DNA of 64,000 nt from Caryophanales bacterium (GTDB lineage: Bacteria > Bacillota > Bacilli > Bacillales > Bacillaceae_J). The position numbers were made by a program, and so were the translations under genes. Below, piece by piece: positions 1 to 8,349 of the stretch. Numbering within the stretch: the first letter of the stretch is position 1; every line of letters starts with the position of its first letter. The notes under the pieces were generated by a model. It worked only from the letters and a program-made list of their open reading frames with translations, was not told the origin of the DNA and ran no database searches. The stretch spans positions 1 to 64,000 of the forward strand of contig DULJ01000051.1 of the NCBI GenBank assembly GCA_012840465.1. The letters are read 5' to 3'.

Positions 1-22
1 CCAGGATCAAACTCTCCGAAAA
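1..22 (-). rRNA. 16S rRNA, 5' end only (partial)
   Basis: The reverse complement of the first bases reads CGGAGAGTTTGATCCTGG, the universally conserved 5' end of bacterial 16S rRNA. Only the first ~22 bases lie in the window; the gene continues beyond position 1. The upstream leader (boxA-like site and two promoters) is present and oriented to transcribe this gene. In B. subtilis an rRNA operon also sits next to ygxA. Confidence 0.93.
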
Positions 23-100
23 GTGTTTGATTGCTCAAAATTAATACTGACTTGTTTGCCGGATAAATAATCCGACTTTGTTTGCACGCTTGACATTTTG

Positions 101-118
101 TTTAGTTTTCAAAGATCA
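101..118 (-). promoter_or_regulatory. boxA-like antitermination site of the rRNA leader
   Basis: The minus strand reads TGATCTTTGAAAACTAAA, similar to the boxA region found upstream of 16S genes in Bacillus rRNA leaders. It lies between promoter P2 and the 16S 5' end, where the antitermination signal is expected. Confidence 0.5.
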
Positions 119-157
119 TTTTAATCTGTCAGCTATTTTGTTTCAGCGACATTTATT

Positions 158-186
158 ATTCTATCAAACCGTTTCGTAGAAGTCAA
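158..186 (-). promoter_or_regulatory. rRNA operon promoter P2
   Basis: On the minus strand a TTGACT -35 hexamer is separated by exactly 17 bases from a TAGAAT -10 hexamer. It points at the 16S gene and is the downstream one of two tandem promoters, the usual arrangement for Bacillus rRNA operons. Confidence 0.8.
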
Positions 187-284
187 CAACTATTTTATTT
201 TAAAATTTTTATTGTTTCCTTGAAACAGCGACTTTCTCAATTTAACACTATTAAGATAGCAAGTCAAGTGTTTCTTAAAAAATT

Positions 285-321
285 AAAACCGTCACTAATT
301 TATGATTGCAGCGACGGTTTT
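285..321 (-). other. Hairpin immediately downstream of rRNA promoter P1
   Basis: A nine-base inverted repeat (AAAACCGTC / GACGGTTTT) with a 19-base loop begins only a few bases downstream of the P1 -10 box, so it would sit at the very 5' end of P1 transcripts. On the minus strand it is followed by a T-rich run after two A residues. It could act as an attenuator or simply stabilise the transcript; its role cannot be told from sequence. Confidence 0.4.
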
Positions 322-322
322 T

Positions 323-352
323 AATATAGCACGCTGACATTATTAAAGTCAA
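323..352 (-). promoter_or_regulatory. rRNA operon promoter P1
   Basis: TTGACT and TATATT on the minus strand are separated by 18 bases. This is the upstream member of the tandem promoter pair driving the 16S gene, and it lies directly beyond the ygxA stop codon. Confidence 0.7.
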
Positions 353-359
353 CAACTAT

Positions 360-1235
360 TTATATTGCTTTATATTGCATTTGATATATACCTTGACCTT
401 CCATTTCTTTAGTTTCAATTTGCACTATATTTTTTGCATATAAATATTGCAGAAGTAACCCTAAATCTTTTGCGAGTTCTTTTAGTTTCGGTTCATGGAC
501 TAGTTCCGAAATAGTCCATCCGTCCTTTTTTGATTTCATGATTTCAATTAGATAATTACTTCCAAGCCTTGCCCTAGAGCTAATCGCAAATTCGAGCGCT
601 AATAATAAAAGCTCGACTCGCTTTTCAATTAATTCACCGCTCTCGACTAATTCCAAATATAATACATACACTTCGGGTTCGATTCGTTTCACTTGATTCC
701 ATACTGTGATTTCCGGATAAAAGCCATGTTCGGTAACGACCAATCTTGCAAGAAGGTGCAATGCCTGAACCATTTGATTGTACGCATCTAAATACTGCTT
801 TCCTTCATATAATTCTTTTCCAATTGAACAACAACGGATTAATTCAGCAAATTCAATCGCTATTTTCTTTTTCCTAGTTTCGATTGGATTCGCAAATAAA
901 TTCTTTTTCAGGTTTGCTATATAGCCATTCCGATCAAACACGATTTGTCCATTAATTACCCGCAATAGGTTTCCGCGATAGTTACCACTGGGCGACCCTT
1001 TTAAAAAACTGTCTTCTGAAATGATGTGAACGGCAATACTATTATTTTCGATGCTATAGTGTTCCACATTACAAGGAGAATCCAGTGTGTCATTATTCTT
1101 CACTAATACGATGATTAATGCATCGAATTGCTCCGTCAGCGGACTGTTTGTTTTCTTTTTTTCTGAAACTAATATCCCCAAGGTTTCTTCACGGCCTTCA
1201 AATGACTCATATATAGGCCGTAGTAAATTTTCCAT
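360..1235 (-). CDS. ygxA: YgxA family nucleotidyltransferase-like protein
   Basis: A 291-residue protein matching the B. subtilis YgxA type in size and location next to an rRNA operon and divergent from ygzB. The N-terminal half resembles a nucleotidyltransferase fold; the C-terminal half is helical and HEPN-like. No clear catalytic GS/DxD motif stands out, so catalytic activity is uncertain. The start is an ATG with an AGGAATTG-like ribosome-binding region just upstream. Biochemical role is unknown. Identity rests on sequence recollection and synteny. Confidence 0.8.
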   Translation of the reverse strand: MENLLRPIYESFEGREETLGILVSEKKKTNSPLTEQFDALIIVLVKNNDTLDSPCNVEHYSIENNSIAVHIISEDSFLKGSPSGNYRGNLLRVINGQIVFDRNGYIANLKKNLFANPIETRKKKIAIEFAELIRCCSIGKELYEGKQYLDAYNQMVQALHLLARLVVTEHGFYPEITVWNQVKRIEPEVYVLYLELVESGELIEKRVELLLLALEFAISSRARLGSNYLIEIMKSKKDGWTISELVHEPKLKELAKDLGLLLQYLYAKNIVQIETKEMEGQGIYQMQYKAI

Positions 1236-1403
1236 AACAATTCCTCCAAAAACGCTTCTATCTATTCGCTATTCGCAAAATTTTTTCAGTAATATATAAT
1301 TTCTACACTAAGTCAAAAATACCTTTTTTCGACAAAAAATTTACTGTTCTGATAACGTTTTATTTTCTCAATATGATATAATCATTTTTTAGGAGGGAAT
1401 AAA

Positions 1404-1763
1404 ATGGGATTAAAGTATTCAAGTAAAATAAATAAAATACGTACATTTGCCCTTTTGCTTATATTCCTTGGCATTGGAATCATGTACATTGGTATATTCT
1501 TTAAGGCAAGCGCTTGGGTCATGATAACTTTTATTATTCTTGGCTTTCTATTTATTATTGCAAGCACACTCGTTTATTTTTGGATCGGTATGCTCTCAAC
1601 CAAAACCGTCCAAGTGATATGTCCGTCCTGTAACAAGCCGACAAAAATGCTTGGAAGAGTTGATTTATGTATGTACTGTAATGAGCAGTTAACATTGGAT
1701 CCAAACCTTGAAGGAAAAGAATTTGACGAAAAATATAATTCAAAGAAAAAATCAAAATTATAA
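1404..1763 (+). CDS. ygzB: YgzB, UPF0295 family membrane protein
   Basis: A 119-residue protein with two transmembrane helices (about residues 13-35 and 40-62) and then a cytoplasmic zinc-ribbon-like segment, [12 protein letters not shown] then CMYC, i.e. two CxxC pairs. The ATG is preceded by a strong AGGAGG. It lies between ygxA and perR as in B. subtilis, and convergently with perR across a shared hairpin terminator. Function is unknown; the CxxC pairs suggest metal binding, which is inference. Confidence 0.88.
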   Translation: MGLKYSSKINKIRTFALLLIFLGIGIMYIGIFFKASAWVMITFIILGFLFIIASTLVYFWIGMLSTKTVQVICPSCNKPTKMLGRVDLCMYCNEQLTLDPNLEGKEFDEKYNSKKKSKL

Positions 1764-1770
1764 TCAAACA

Positions 1771-1817
1771 AAAAACATGGTCCTACGCTACATTAGCATA
1801 TTGACCATGTTTTTTTA
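1771..1817. terminator. Bidirectional terminator between ygzB and perR
   Basis: The arms AAAAACATGGTC and GACCATGTTTTT form a 12-base-pair stem followed by more T residues on the plus strand and a T-rich run on the minus strand. It sits between the converging ygzB and perR genes and can serve both. Confidence 0.85.
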
Positions 1818-1823
1818 TGTGTT

Positions 1824-2261
1824 TTAATGTTTTTTAATATTTCTACATTCTGGACATGTTCCGTATACTTCCATACGATGATGGCTTACGTTAAATCCAG
1901 TGACATGCTCAGCGAGTTTTTCGACTTCATAAAATCCTGGATAATGGAAGTCAACAATCTTGCCACATTCTTCACAAATTATATGATAGTGATCTGTAGT
2001 ATTACAATCAAAACGGCTTGAAGAGTCGCCATACGTCAACTCTCGTACTAAGCCAACATCCTTAAACACACGTAAATTATTGTAAACTGTTGCCACGCTC
2101 ATATTGGGGAATTTTCTTTCAAGCGCTTTATATATATCATCCGCTGTCGGGTGTGACATAGATTGAAGTAAATACTCTAATATCGCATGACGTTGCGGAG
2201 TGATACGAACTCCTGACCCTTTTAGTGTTTCCATTGCTTCTTGAATACGTAATTCAGACAT
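1824..2261 (-). CDS. perR: PerR, Fur-family peroxide-sensing repressor
   Basis: A metal-dependent repressor of peroxide stress genes that senses hydrogen peroxide by metal-catalysed oxidation of histidine ligands. The N-terminal winged helix contains [13 protein letters not shown]; the C-terminal half carries two CxxC zinc-site pairs (CEECG and CPEC) and the conserved histidines DHYHI and SHHRMEVYG. About 145 residues, as in B. subtilis. I prefer the ATG at 2261 (MSELRIQ), which lies nine bases after AGAGGTG; an ATG four codons upstream lies too close to that site. Two PerR boxes precede it, indicating autoregulation. Confidence 0.95.
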   Translation of the reverse strand: MSELRIQEAMETLKGSGVRITPQRHAILEYLLQSMSHPTADDIYKALERKFPNMSVATVYNNLRVFKDVGLVRELTYGDSSSRFDCNTTDHYHIICEECGKIVDFHYPGFYEVEKLAEHVTGFNVSHHRMEVYGTCPECRNIKKH

Positions 2262-2299
2262 TGCGTCATGCACCTCTCATCCATATATGAATTATTACT

Positions 2300-2331
2300 T
2301 TATAATAGTTATAATCTTATAACTATTATAT
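2300..2331 (-). promoter_or_regulatory. Two overlapping PerR boxes upstream of perR
   Basis: TTATAATAGTTATAA (2300-2314) differs at one position from the consensus TTATAATNATTATAA. A second copy, TTATAACTATTATAT (2317-2331), has two mismatches. They lie about 40 bases upstream of the perR start, which supports negative autoregulation as known in B. subtilis. Confidence 0.82.
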
Positions 2332-2393
2332 ATTCCATATACCAGGATTGTCAATACTGGAAGACGCTTTCACGATTCATGCCCGTATCTAGT

Positions 2394-2942
2394 TCATTGG
2401 TGGAGGCCAAGTTCTTCAGTTTTTAAGCAATAATTAAGATAACGTGCAGCAACAAATAAAAAGTCTGAAAGACGATTTAAATAGGACAATGCCAATCGAT
2501 TTACTTCTTCACCAATTGCCACCGCTTTACGTTCAGCTCTTCTTACGATTGTTCTGGCAACATGCAACGCGGCACCAGATGGGTGCCCTCCCGGTAAAAT
2601 AAAGTTTTGCAGCGGCGAAATGGTTTCGTCCCATTTATCCAAAACTTGTTCTAATTCTGTAATGTCATTTGCGGAAACTTTCCACTTCACTTCTTTTCCT
2701 ACCGGTGTAGATAATTCAGCCCCAACATGGAAAAGGCTTGTTTGAACTTGATGAAATACTTCTAAAATTTCAGCTTTTCCTTCAAAATCTTCATTGTTAA
2801 GATAACTTAATGCCAGTCCAATCATTGAATTTGCCTCGTCACATGTACCATAAGCTTCAACTCTCGGGTCCGTTTTTGATACTCTTTCCCCGTATACCAA
2901 GGATGTTGTTCCTTTGTCACCTGTTTTTGTATAAATTTTCAT
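2394..2942 (-). CDS. yvqK: Cob(I)alamin adenosyltransferase, PduO type
   Basis: Transfers adenosyl from ATP to reduced cobalamin to make adenosylcobalamin. The N terminus has the PduO-family ATP-binding signature (KIYTKTGDKGTTSLVYGERV, residues 2-21); VEAYGTCDEANSMIG and the C-terminal RTIVRRAERKAV and YLNRLSDFLFVAARYLN are also family hallmarks. 182 residues is a usual length. The AGGGGG ribosome-binding site lies inside the end of the truncated gene just upstream, so the two reading frames are almost fused. No corrinoid biosynthesis genes are nearby, so it probably serves imported cobalamin (inference). Confidence 0.93.
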   Translation of the reverse strand: MKIYTKTGDKGTTSLVYGERVSKTDPRVEAYGTCDEANSMIGLALSYLNNEDFEGKAEILEVFHQVQTSLFHVGAELSTPVGKEVKWKVSANDITELEQVLDKWDETISPLQNFILPGGHPSGAALHVARTIVRRAERKAVAIGEEVNRLALSYLNRLSDFLFVAARYLNYCLKTEELGLHQ

Positions 2943-2944
2943 TG

Positions 2945-3061
2945 CTAATACCCCCTATTCAAATCAATGACATTATAAAATGAAAACTCAATATTCGGAA
3001 ATTTTCCCATAAGTTCATTTTGAATTTTCGGATTTACATTAAATGACGTTACTATTTTCAC
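2945..3061 (-). pseudogene. 5' remnant of a D-2-hydroxyacid dehydrogenase-like gene
   Basis: The minus strand encodes a 38-codon frame starting with GTG (KIVTSFNVNPKIQNELMG...) after an AGGGGTGA ribosome-binding site and stopping two bases before yvqK. The peptide resembles only the first ~35 residues of D-2-hydroxyacid/phosphoglycerate dehydrogenases; the catalytic and NAD-binding parts are missing. The most economical reading is a deletion that joined the 5' end of this gene to the region upstream of yvqK. Identification from such a short piece is tentative. Confidence 0.5.
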
Positions 3062-3080
3062 CAAACTCACCCCTAGGTCA

Positions 3081-3147
3081 ATTATACATTAGAAAAACAC
3101 GGAATTTGCCGATAATGGCAAATTTCAATGCTCTTCTTATACTTTAT
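3081..3147. repeat. ~70-bp palindromic repeat, copy 1
   Basis: An imperfect palindrome centred on ATTTGCC-GATAAT-GGCAAAT with outer arms TATACATTAG and ATGCTCTTCTTATA. A clearly related element, in the opposite orientation, lies at 29600-29674. Together they define a small dispersed palindromic family of unknown origin. Confidence 0.6.
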
Positions 3148-3173
3148 TCCTTTTACAAAGAAAAATTAAAGTA

Positions 3174-3211
3174 CAAAAAAAAGTGCGAGATATACTATAG
3201 TATCCCGCACT
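3174..3211 (-). terminator. Terminator of ampS/bcp transcription
   Basis: On the minus strand AGTGCGGGATACTATAG pairs with the following TATATCTCGCACT, then eight T residues. It lies ~110 bases downstream of the ampS stop. No gene is seen between 3212 and 3320. Confidence 0.85.
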
Positions 3212-3320
3212 AAATGCTATCATCTGAGGAGGTATGCCCTACACTTTACTATACGTACGATGAGTCTTTTTTGTATAGGTTATTGCCTGTATTTCAAAAA
3301 ATGGGCTTTACATGAAAAGC

Positions 3321-4433
3321 CTAGGCATTTAATTTATCTGGATTTAATCCTTCTAATTCAGGAACCACAAATAAGCCGTCTTTTCTAATTAATACATCAT
3401 CAAAATAAATTTCACCACCACCGTGTTCAGGTCGCTGAATTAATACCATATCCCAGTGGATGGAGGAACGATTTCCGTTAAACGCTTCTTCGTAGGCTTC
3501 CCCTGGTGTAAAATGAAGGCTACCGCCGATTTTTTCATCAAATAAAATATCGCCCATGGGTTCACGGATTAACGGATTGACGCCAATCGCAAATTCCCCT
3601 ACATAGCGCGCACCTTCATCGATATCAAAGATTTCATTTATTTTTTCGGTTTGATCAGACTTCGCTTCAACGATCTTCCCATCTTTAAAGGTTAGTGAAA
3701 CATTCCGGAATATAGCCCCTTGGTATGGGCATGGAGTATTATAGGTAATCGTACCATTAACACTATCCCGCACCGGTGCTGTGAAAACTTCACCATCAGG
3801 AATATTATTTTCGCCTGCACACATAATCGCTGGTATTCCTTTTATCGAAAAAGTAAGATCCGTTCCAGGTGCAACGATTCGAACCCGATCTGTTTTCTCC
3901 ATCCACCCTTTTAACGGCTTCATTGCTTCGGCCATTTTCTGATAATCAACATTACATACATCTAATAAAAAATCTGCAAATTTAGAAGAGCTCATCCCAG
4001 CCTTTTGGGCAAGCCCTCTTGTTGGGAAGTTTAATAACACCCATTTACGATTATTTATGTAAAATTGCTGCACCGGTTTCATTACTTCCCCACGAATGCG
4101 AAACTTTTCACGGGGAACATCGGCTAACTCAGCATCATTTTCCTCTCCGATAATCACAACGATCGCATCAACATCCTGATATTTTTTCATATCCCAATCA
4201 CGTAGTGTCTCCAACTGTTCTTTTTCAAAGCCCATGAACAGTTGTCTTGAAATATCATCATCTAACATTTCAACATAGGGATAGGCCCCAAGCTGATACG
4301 TTTGGTTAATAAGCTCCAAAATAAGCGGCTTGGCATTGGCATGACCTTTTATAAGGACACGTTGTTTGCTTTCCAATTTTACTGAATGCGTTACTATTGT
4401 CTTTGCTAACTGTTTAATCCGTGGATCTACCAT
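3321..4433 (-). CDS. ampS: M29 family aminopeptidase (AmpS/PepS)
   Basis: A cytoplasmic metallo-aminopeptidase of the thermophilic aminopeptidase T/AmpS family (peptidase M29) that removes N-terminal residues from peptides. The expected metal-ligand blocks are present: YVGEFAIGVNP (Glu), GSLHFTPGEAYEEAFNGN (His, Glu), and SSIHWDMV (His, Asp) followed by GGGEIYFDD. The N-terminal domain and a length of 370 residues are typical. It lies 18 bases downstream of bcp on the same strand, so the two may be co-transcribed and end at the hairpin at 3174-3211. Confidence 0.92.
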   Translation of the reverse strand: MVDPRIKQLAKTIVTHSVKLESKQRVLIKGHANAKPLILELINQTYQLGAYPYVEMLDDDISRQLFMGFEKEQLETLRDWDMKKYQDVDAIVVIIGEENDAELADVPREKFRIRGEVMKPVQQFYINNRKWVLLNFPTRGLAQKAGMSSSKFADFLLDVCNVDYQKMAEAMKPLKGWMEKTDRVRIVAPGTDLTFSIKGIPAIMCAGENNIPDGEVFTAPVRDSVNGTITYNTPCPYQGAIFRNVSLTFKDGKIVEAKSDQTEKINEIFDIDEGARYVGEFAIGVNPLIREPMGDILFDEKIGGSLHFTPGEAYEEAFNGNRSSIHWDMVLIQRPEHGGGEIYFDDVLIRKDGLFVVPELEGLNPDKLNA

Positions 4434-4451
4434 TTAAAGCACACTTCTTCC

Positions 4452-4925
4452 TTAGGATAAATTGTTTTTAATAAATTGAAGCGCTTCATCAACATGACCT
4501 TTCACTTTTACTTTTCGCCATTCCTTTGCAACTTGACCATCTTTATCAATAACAAATGTTGAGCGCTCAATTCCCATGTATTCTTTACCAAAGTTTTTCT
4601 TCAACTTCCATACATCATAAGCCTCAGCAGCCTTATGTTCTTCATCCGCTAATAGTAAAAAAGGCAACTCATATTTTTCAATGAACTTATCATGTCGATT
4701 CATCGGATCAGGGCTTACTCCAAGAATGACTGCATTTAATTCAGCAAAACTTTCATGCTTATCACGAAAATCACAAGCCTCCGTTGTACACCCTGGTGTC
4801 ATATCTTTTGGATAAAAATATAAAACAACATGTCGGTTACCAAGAAAATCTGATAGCTTGACCATTTCTCCATTACTTGCCGGCAATTCAAAATCCGGCG
4901 CTTTTGTTCCAACCTCTACTGTCAT
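4452..4925 (-). CDS. bcp: Thioredoxin-dependent thiol peroxidase Bcp/PrxQ (YgaF)
   Basis: Reduces hydrogen peroxide and organic peroxides using thioredoxin. The peroxidatic cysteine lies in TPGCTTEACDFRD, with a resolving cysteine five residues later as in PrxQ-type enzymes; FYPKDMTPG and ERSTFVIDKDG are conserved blocks. The start is set at the ATG giving MTVEVGTKAPDF, which follows GGAGG at proper spacing; an ATG five codons upstream overlaps that site. Its neighbour perR controls peroxide defence in this family, though no PerR box is seen directly before bcp. Confidence 0.95.
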   Translation of the reverse strand: MTVEVGTKAPDFELPASNGEMVKLSDFLGNRHVVLYFYPKDMTPGCTTEACDFRDKHESFAELNAVILGVSPDPMNRHDKFIEKYELPFLLLADEEHKAAEAYDVWKLKKNFGKEYMGIERSTFVIDKDGQVAKEWRKVKVKGHVDEALQFIKNNLS

Positions 4926-5013
4926 CACTACTACCTCCACATTTTAATAAAGTTATTTATTAGATTATTGAAAATTTCAGCCTATTACAAATATTACCCC
5001 TTTTTCCAAATTA

Positions 5014-5451
5014 TTAACCTCGTTGTTTAAATAGCGAACCTTCAAAATCGATAACAGTCCTCATCACAAATGCTGCCGGCAATAAATAACCAATTAACGC
5101 TTCTAAAATTGCTAACGGGCGGCCGATCCCGATTGGGACAACATCACCATAGCCTAATGAAAACAATGTGACTGCACTAAAATACATGCCTGTACCCATT
5201 ATATGAAGGAAGGGGGGTTCAACTTCATTTCCAGATTCCATTATGATAGTGATCCCGGAAGCTTCTATCATCGTATAGATGAACCCAAAACCTACAAGTA
5301 AAATCACATATGTAATAATGAGAAGCATAAAATTTTCAAATGAAAATAAATGTTTACGATTCCTCTGGAAGTTATCGCTAATCCATATCCATTCCAAGCT
5401 TTTATAGATTAACCCCAAGATCGAACCAACAAGGATAAGCAACATATCCAT
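5014..5451 (-). CDS. Two-helix potassium channel family protein
   Basis: A 145-residue membrane protein with an N-terminal hydrophobic segment, a second around residues 40-60, a pore loop and a C-terminal helix. The loop carries SLGYGD, matching the K+ selectivity filter (T-V/L-G-Y-G-D). There is no cytoplasmic RCK domain, so any gating partner must be elsewhere. It stands alone between bcp and the ABC-2 exporter genes. Channel identity is well supported; physiological role is not. Confidence 0.82.
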   Translation of the reverse strand: MDMLLILVGSILGLIYKSLEWIWISDNFQRNRKHLFSFENFMLLIITYVILLVGFGFIYTMIEASGITIIMESGNEVEPPFLHIMGTGMYFSAVTLFSLGYGDVVPIGIGRPLAILEALIGYLLPAAFVMRTVIDFEGSLFKQRG

Positions 5452-5517
5452 TCACCCACCTTCCCTATATTCATATGAAGGAAGGACAAATTTTAGTAAT
5501 TGGAAAAAGGCGGAGTT

Positions 5518-6303
5518 TTAGTTGCCTGCACCCCGATATTTTCTAACCCCTTTATTCCACAACCAGATGGCAAGCATAAAAAAGATGATTCCCATTAATG
5601 GCGTTAAAAATGCAAACCCAAACCACTCCTTTCTTCCTAAAAAGTAAGCGGAAGGATAGACACCAACAAAGGCGAACGGCAAAATCCAAGTTAGGATAAA
5701 CCGGATTACTCCATTATAAATATTAACCGGGTAGCGTCCATAATTCCCAATATTATACACCATTGGCATAATATCTGTGCGCGCATCCGACCAAAAGCCA
5801 ATACTCGCCAACGACACAAAAATGCCAGCATAGATGAGCATGCCACCCATTACCATCACGAAAAAAGCAAAAATATCATACCAGTGCAGCTGCAAGTCCA
5901 AATGGCTGCCCGCATAAAACATAATGATTAATCCTGTAAGAATACCAAACAGGGATTCAAGCTCCATTCTTTCGAGAACAACTTGAAACAAACTATGAAT
6001 CGGTCTTGTTAAGATTCGATCCATTTCACCTTTAACTATATACCTGTCATTAAAATCCCATATATTAAAAAAAGCGGAAAAAAGGGCGTATGGAACGAGA
6101 AAAAATCCATAAATAAAAATGATTTCATCCCGGCTCCAACCACCTAAAAGCTCGGTATGACCAAAAACAACAACAATAAAAATTAAATTCACTGCCTGAA
6201 ATAAAAGATCAGATACAATTTCAACAACGGCATCTGCACGATACTCCAGCCTTGTTTTTATATATTGACCCATATATTGAAAAAACATCGATACATAAAA
6301 CAT
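5518..6303 (-). CDS. ABC-2 type exporter permease, second subunit
   Basis: A 261-residue integral membrane protein with about six transmembrane helices and a conserved MDRILTRPI segment after the second helix, typical of ABC-2 permeases of the uncharacterised exporter group with paired permeases. It is the last gene of a three-gene set (ATPase, permease, permease) with 9 bases to the preceding gene. Two different permeases probably form a heterodimer. Substrate cannot be inferred. Confidence 0.85.
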   Translation of the reverse strand: MFYVSMFFQYMGQYIKTRLEYRADAVVEIVSDLLFQAVNLIFIVVVFGHTELLGGWSRDEIIFIYGFFLVPYALFSAFFNIWDFNDRYIVKGEMDRILTRPIHSLFQVVLERMELESLFGILTGLIIMFYAGSHLDLQLHWYDIFAFFVMVMGGMLIYAGIFVSLASIGFWSDARTDIMPMVYNIGNYGRYPVNIYNGVIRFILTWILPFAFVGVYPSAYFLGRKEWFGFAFLTPLMGIIFFMLAIWLWNKGVRKYRGAGN

Positions 6304-6312
6304 ATTCTTTAT

Positions 6313-7104
6313 TTACCCTCCTTGTACAACAAGCTTTCTCCTAGCCACCACCCACAAAGTCTGAATTGGAACGAGAAGCAAGACTGCCCAAACCAATTGG
6401 AAGAAAAGCGCCTGAACCATCGCATTTCCTTGTAGTCCCTCCGTAAAGATCATGCTCGGAATATAGCTAATTGCTTGAAAAGGTAAAAATCCCATTATAT
6501 CCTGCGCCCAGCCCGGATAAAAACTAATCGGCAACAGTAAACCCGAAAATAAATCAATAATGACCCGCTTCGCACGTAATAGTCCAGCAATATTTAAAAT
6601 AAAAAAGGTCGTCATCCCGGTCAACAAATTTATTTCAGTATTCACAATAAAACTTAAAACAGTTGAGATTCCAAAGAATCCCCAAGTTGCAAAACTACCT
6701 GAAAAATCGAGTGGGAAAATCAAACTAACAATCACCATTCCTGGCAAGGAGAAAAATAATAAGCGGAAAATACCTTCTCCGAGTCCCGACATCATCTTCA
6801 TCGTCAAGTAATTGTACGGTCTAATGAGCTCAACAGCTACCTTCCCATCCTTTATTTCTTGGGCAATTTCGCGATCAATATTATTAAAATAAAAAGCACG
6901 CGCCATCCAGGCCACCGCAATATAAGTAACCATTTGTGTGACGGACAATCCCTCAATCGATTGTTTATCGCCATAAATGGCTGTCCACAAAAAATAATAA
7001 GCACCAATATTAATGCTATACACTAAAATCCCGCTATAATAATTAGTCCGGTAAGCAAGCATCATTAAAAAGCGAATACGAATCATTTCTATATATTTTG
7101 ACAT
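6313..7104 (-). CDS. ABC-2 type exporter permease, first subunit
   Basis: A 263-residue permease with about six helices, similar in layout to the next gene. The motif EIAQEIKDGKVAVELIRPYN after the second helix is characteristic of this permease family. It lies 17 bases downstream of the ATPase gene and clearly belongs to the same operon. Substrate unknown. Confidence 0.86.
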   Translation of the reverse strand: MSKYIEMIRIRFLMMLAYRTNYYSGILVYSINIGAYYFLWTAIYGDKQSIEGLSVTQMVTYIAVAWMARAFYFNNIDREIAQEIKDGKVAVELIRPYNYLTMKMMSGLGEGIFRLLFFSLPGMVIVSLIFPLDFSGSFATWGFFGISTVLSFIVNTEINLLTGMTTFFILNIAGLLRAKRVIIDLFSGLLLPISFYPGWAQDIMGFLPFQAISYIPSMIFTEGLQGNAMVQALFFQLVWAVLLLVPIQTLWVVARRKLVVQGG

Positions 7105-7121
7105 CTAGATCCCCCCTATCA

Positions 7122-8153
7122 TCATGACAGCGATAGAGTCGGCATTTTTAGTCCTTGTTCATAGATATTCCGAACTATTTCTTCTGTGGAAATTTCATTG
7201 ATTTTCATATCGCTAATTTGGTTACTGGCAACCACTCTAGTAATGATCGTTGAAACAGCGTCATCCTGATTGCTTACATTCGCAATCCAACTGTTGTCCT
7301 CAGGGTCCCCTTTTTGCCAATCGACTCCAAGATCTGTTGTTAACTTTTCTAACTGCTCAATCGTAGTTGGGTATACAAATTGGAACTGGATTTGTTTCCT
7401 GTCCCCCCAATTGGAACGGAGATCCACTAAGCTTCCATCATATATAATTTTGCCTTCATCGAGCATAATAACACGTTCACACAAAGCCTCAATATCAGAT
7501 AAATCATGAGTAGTTAGCAAGATCGTTGTATTGTATTTTTCATTGATTTCCTTTAAAAACTCCCTGATTTTCAACTTAACCAAAACATCTAACCCAATTG
7601 TAGGTTCGTCCAAAAACAATAACGGGGGATTATGGATCAGTGCTGCAGCCAGCTCACAGCGCATTCTTTGTCCAAGAGAAAGCTTTCTGACAGGCTTATC
7701 TAGTAATGGGCCAATATTGAGCGTTTCAATAACATGCTCCATGTGATCTTTATAATCCTGATCCGATACTTTATACACCTTTTTCAGAAGCCGAAATGAT
7801 TCCTGAACGGCAATATCCCACCATAATTGTGACCTTTGCCCGAAGACAACACCAATGGTTTGCGTAAATCTTTCCCGCTCCTTATGTGGATTCATGCCAT
7901 TCACCCGAACCTTGCCTGATGTAGGCTCCAGAATTCCTGTTAACATCTTAATCGTTGTCGATTTTCCGGCTCCATTTTCACCGATATAGCCGACCATTTC
8001 CCCTGGCTTAACTTTTAACGAGATATTCTCAACCGCTGGGACAATTTTGTACTGTCGATTTAAAAGGTCACGAAAGGCACCCTTTAATCCCCCACGGCTT
8101 GAATACGTTTTAAATTCTTTTCGTAAGTTTTCAACATCGATTATGTAGTCCAT
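7122..8153 (-). CDS. ABC-2 exporter ATP-binding protein
   Basis: The nucleotide-binding subunit of the exporter formed with the two following permeases. It has Walker A (GENGAGKST), the signature LSLGQRMRCELA, Walker B (LLFLDEPTIGLD) and the H-loop (LLTTHDLSD). At 343 residues it has a C-terminal extension of about 90 residues beyond the ATPase core, as usual for drug-exporter type ATPases. The gene starts 100 bases after the qhp/aldehyde dehydrogenase terminator, so it is probably transcribed separately. Confidence 0.93.
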   Translation of the reverse strand: MDYIIDVENLRKEFKTYSSRGGLKGAFRDLLNRQYKIVPAVENISLKVKPGEMVGYIGENGAGKSTTIKMLTGILEPTSGKVRVNGMNPHKERERFTQTIGVVFGQRSQLWWDIAVQESFRLLKKVYKVSDQDYKDHMEHVIETLNIGPLLDKPVRKLSLGQRMRCELAAALIHNPPLLFLDEPTIGLDVLVKLKIREFLKEINEKYNTTILLTTHDLSDIEALCERVIMLDEGKIIYDGSLVDLRSNWGDRKQIQFQFVYPTTIEQLEKLTTDLGVDWQKGDPEDNSWIANVSNQDDAVSTIITRVVASNQISDMKINEISTEEIVRNIYEQGLKMPTLSLS

Positions 8154-8253
8154 TTTTTCTTTCCTTTCTTTTAAAAGAACACATAGATTAGTCTATCCAA
8201 TTGTTGCAGGATAGACAATTTTCATGCTTACTCACATGTTGTCCCTCACACCG

Positions 8254-8289
8254 AAAAAAGCGTTGAAACAACTTACATGTTTCAACGCT
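8254..8289 (-). terminator. Terminator of the qhp-aldehyde dehydrogenase operon
   Basis: AGCGTTGAAACA pairs perfectly with TGTTTCAACGCT over 12 bases with a 7-base loop and is followed on the minus strand by six T residues. It lies 60 bases after the aldehyde dehydrogenase stop codon. Confidence 0.88.
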
Positions 8290-8349
8290 TCCGCTTTTCT
8301 ATTGTCTAGCCCCAGTTTAAACTTCGCTTAACGGGCGCCTCCGCTTTTC
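8290..8349 (-). repeat. Repeat R1, short copy
   Basis: The minus strand reads AAAAGCGGAGGCGCC, then AAACTGGGGCTAGACAAT and again AGAAAAGCGGAAGCG. This matches the two ends of the ~150-bp repeats at 30987 and 31361 but lacks their middle part. It lies directly between the aldehyde dehydrogenase stop and the terminator. Confidence 0.65.

Noticed and set aside
3222-3262. AGGAGG directly followed by ATG and a nine-codon frame
   Set aside because: There is no spacing between the RBS-like sequence and the ATG, and the frame is too short to support.
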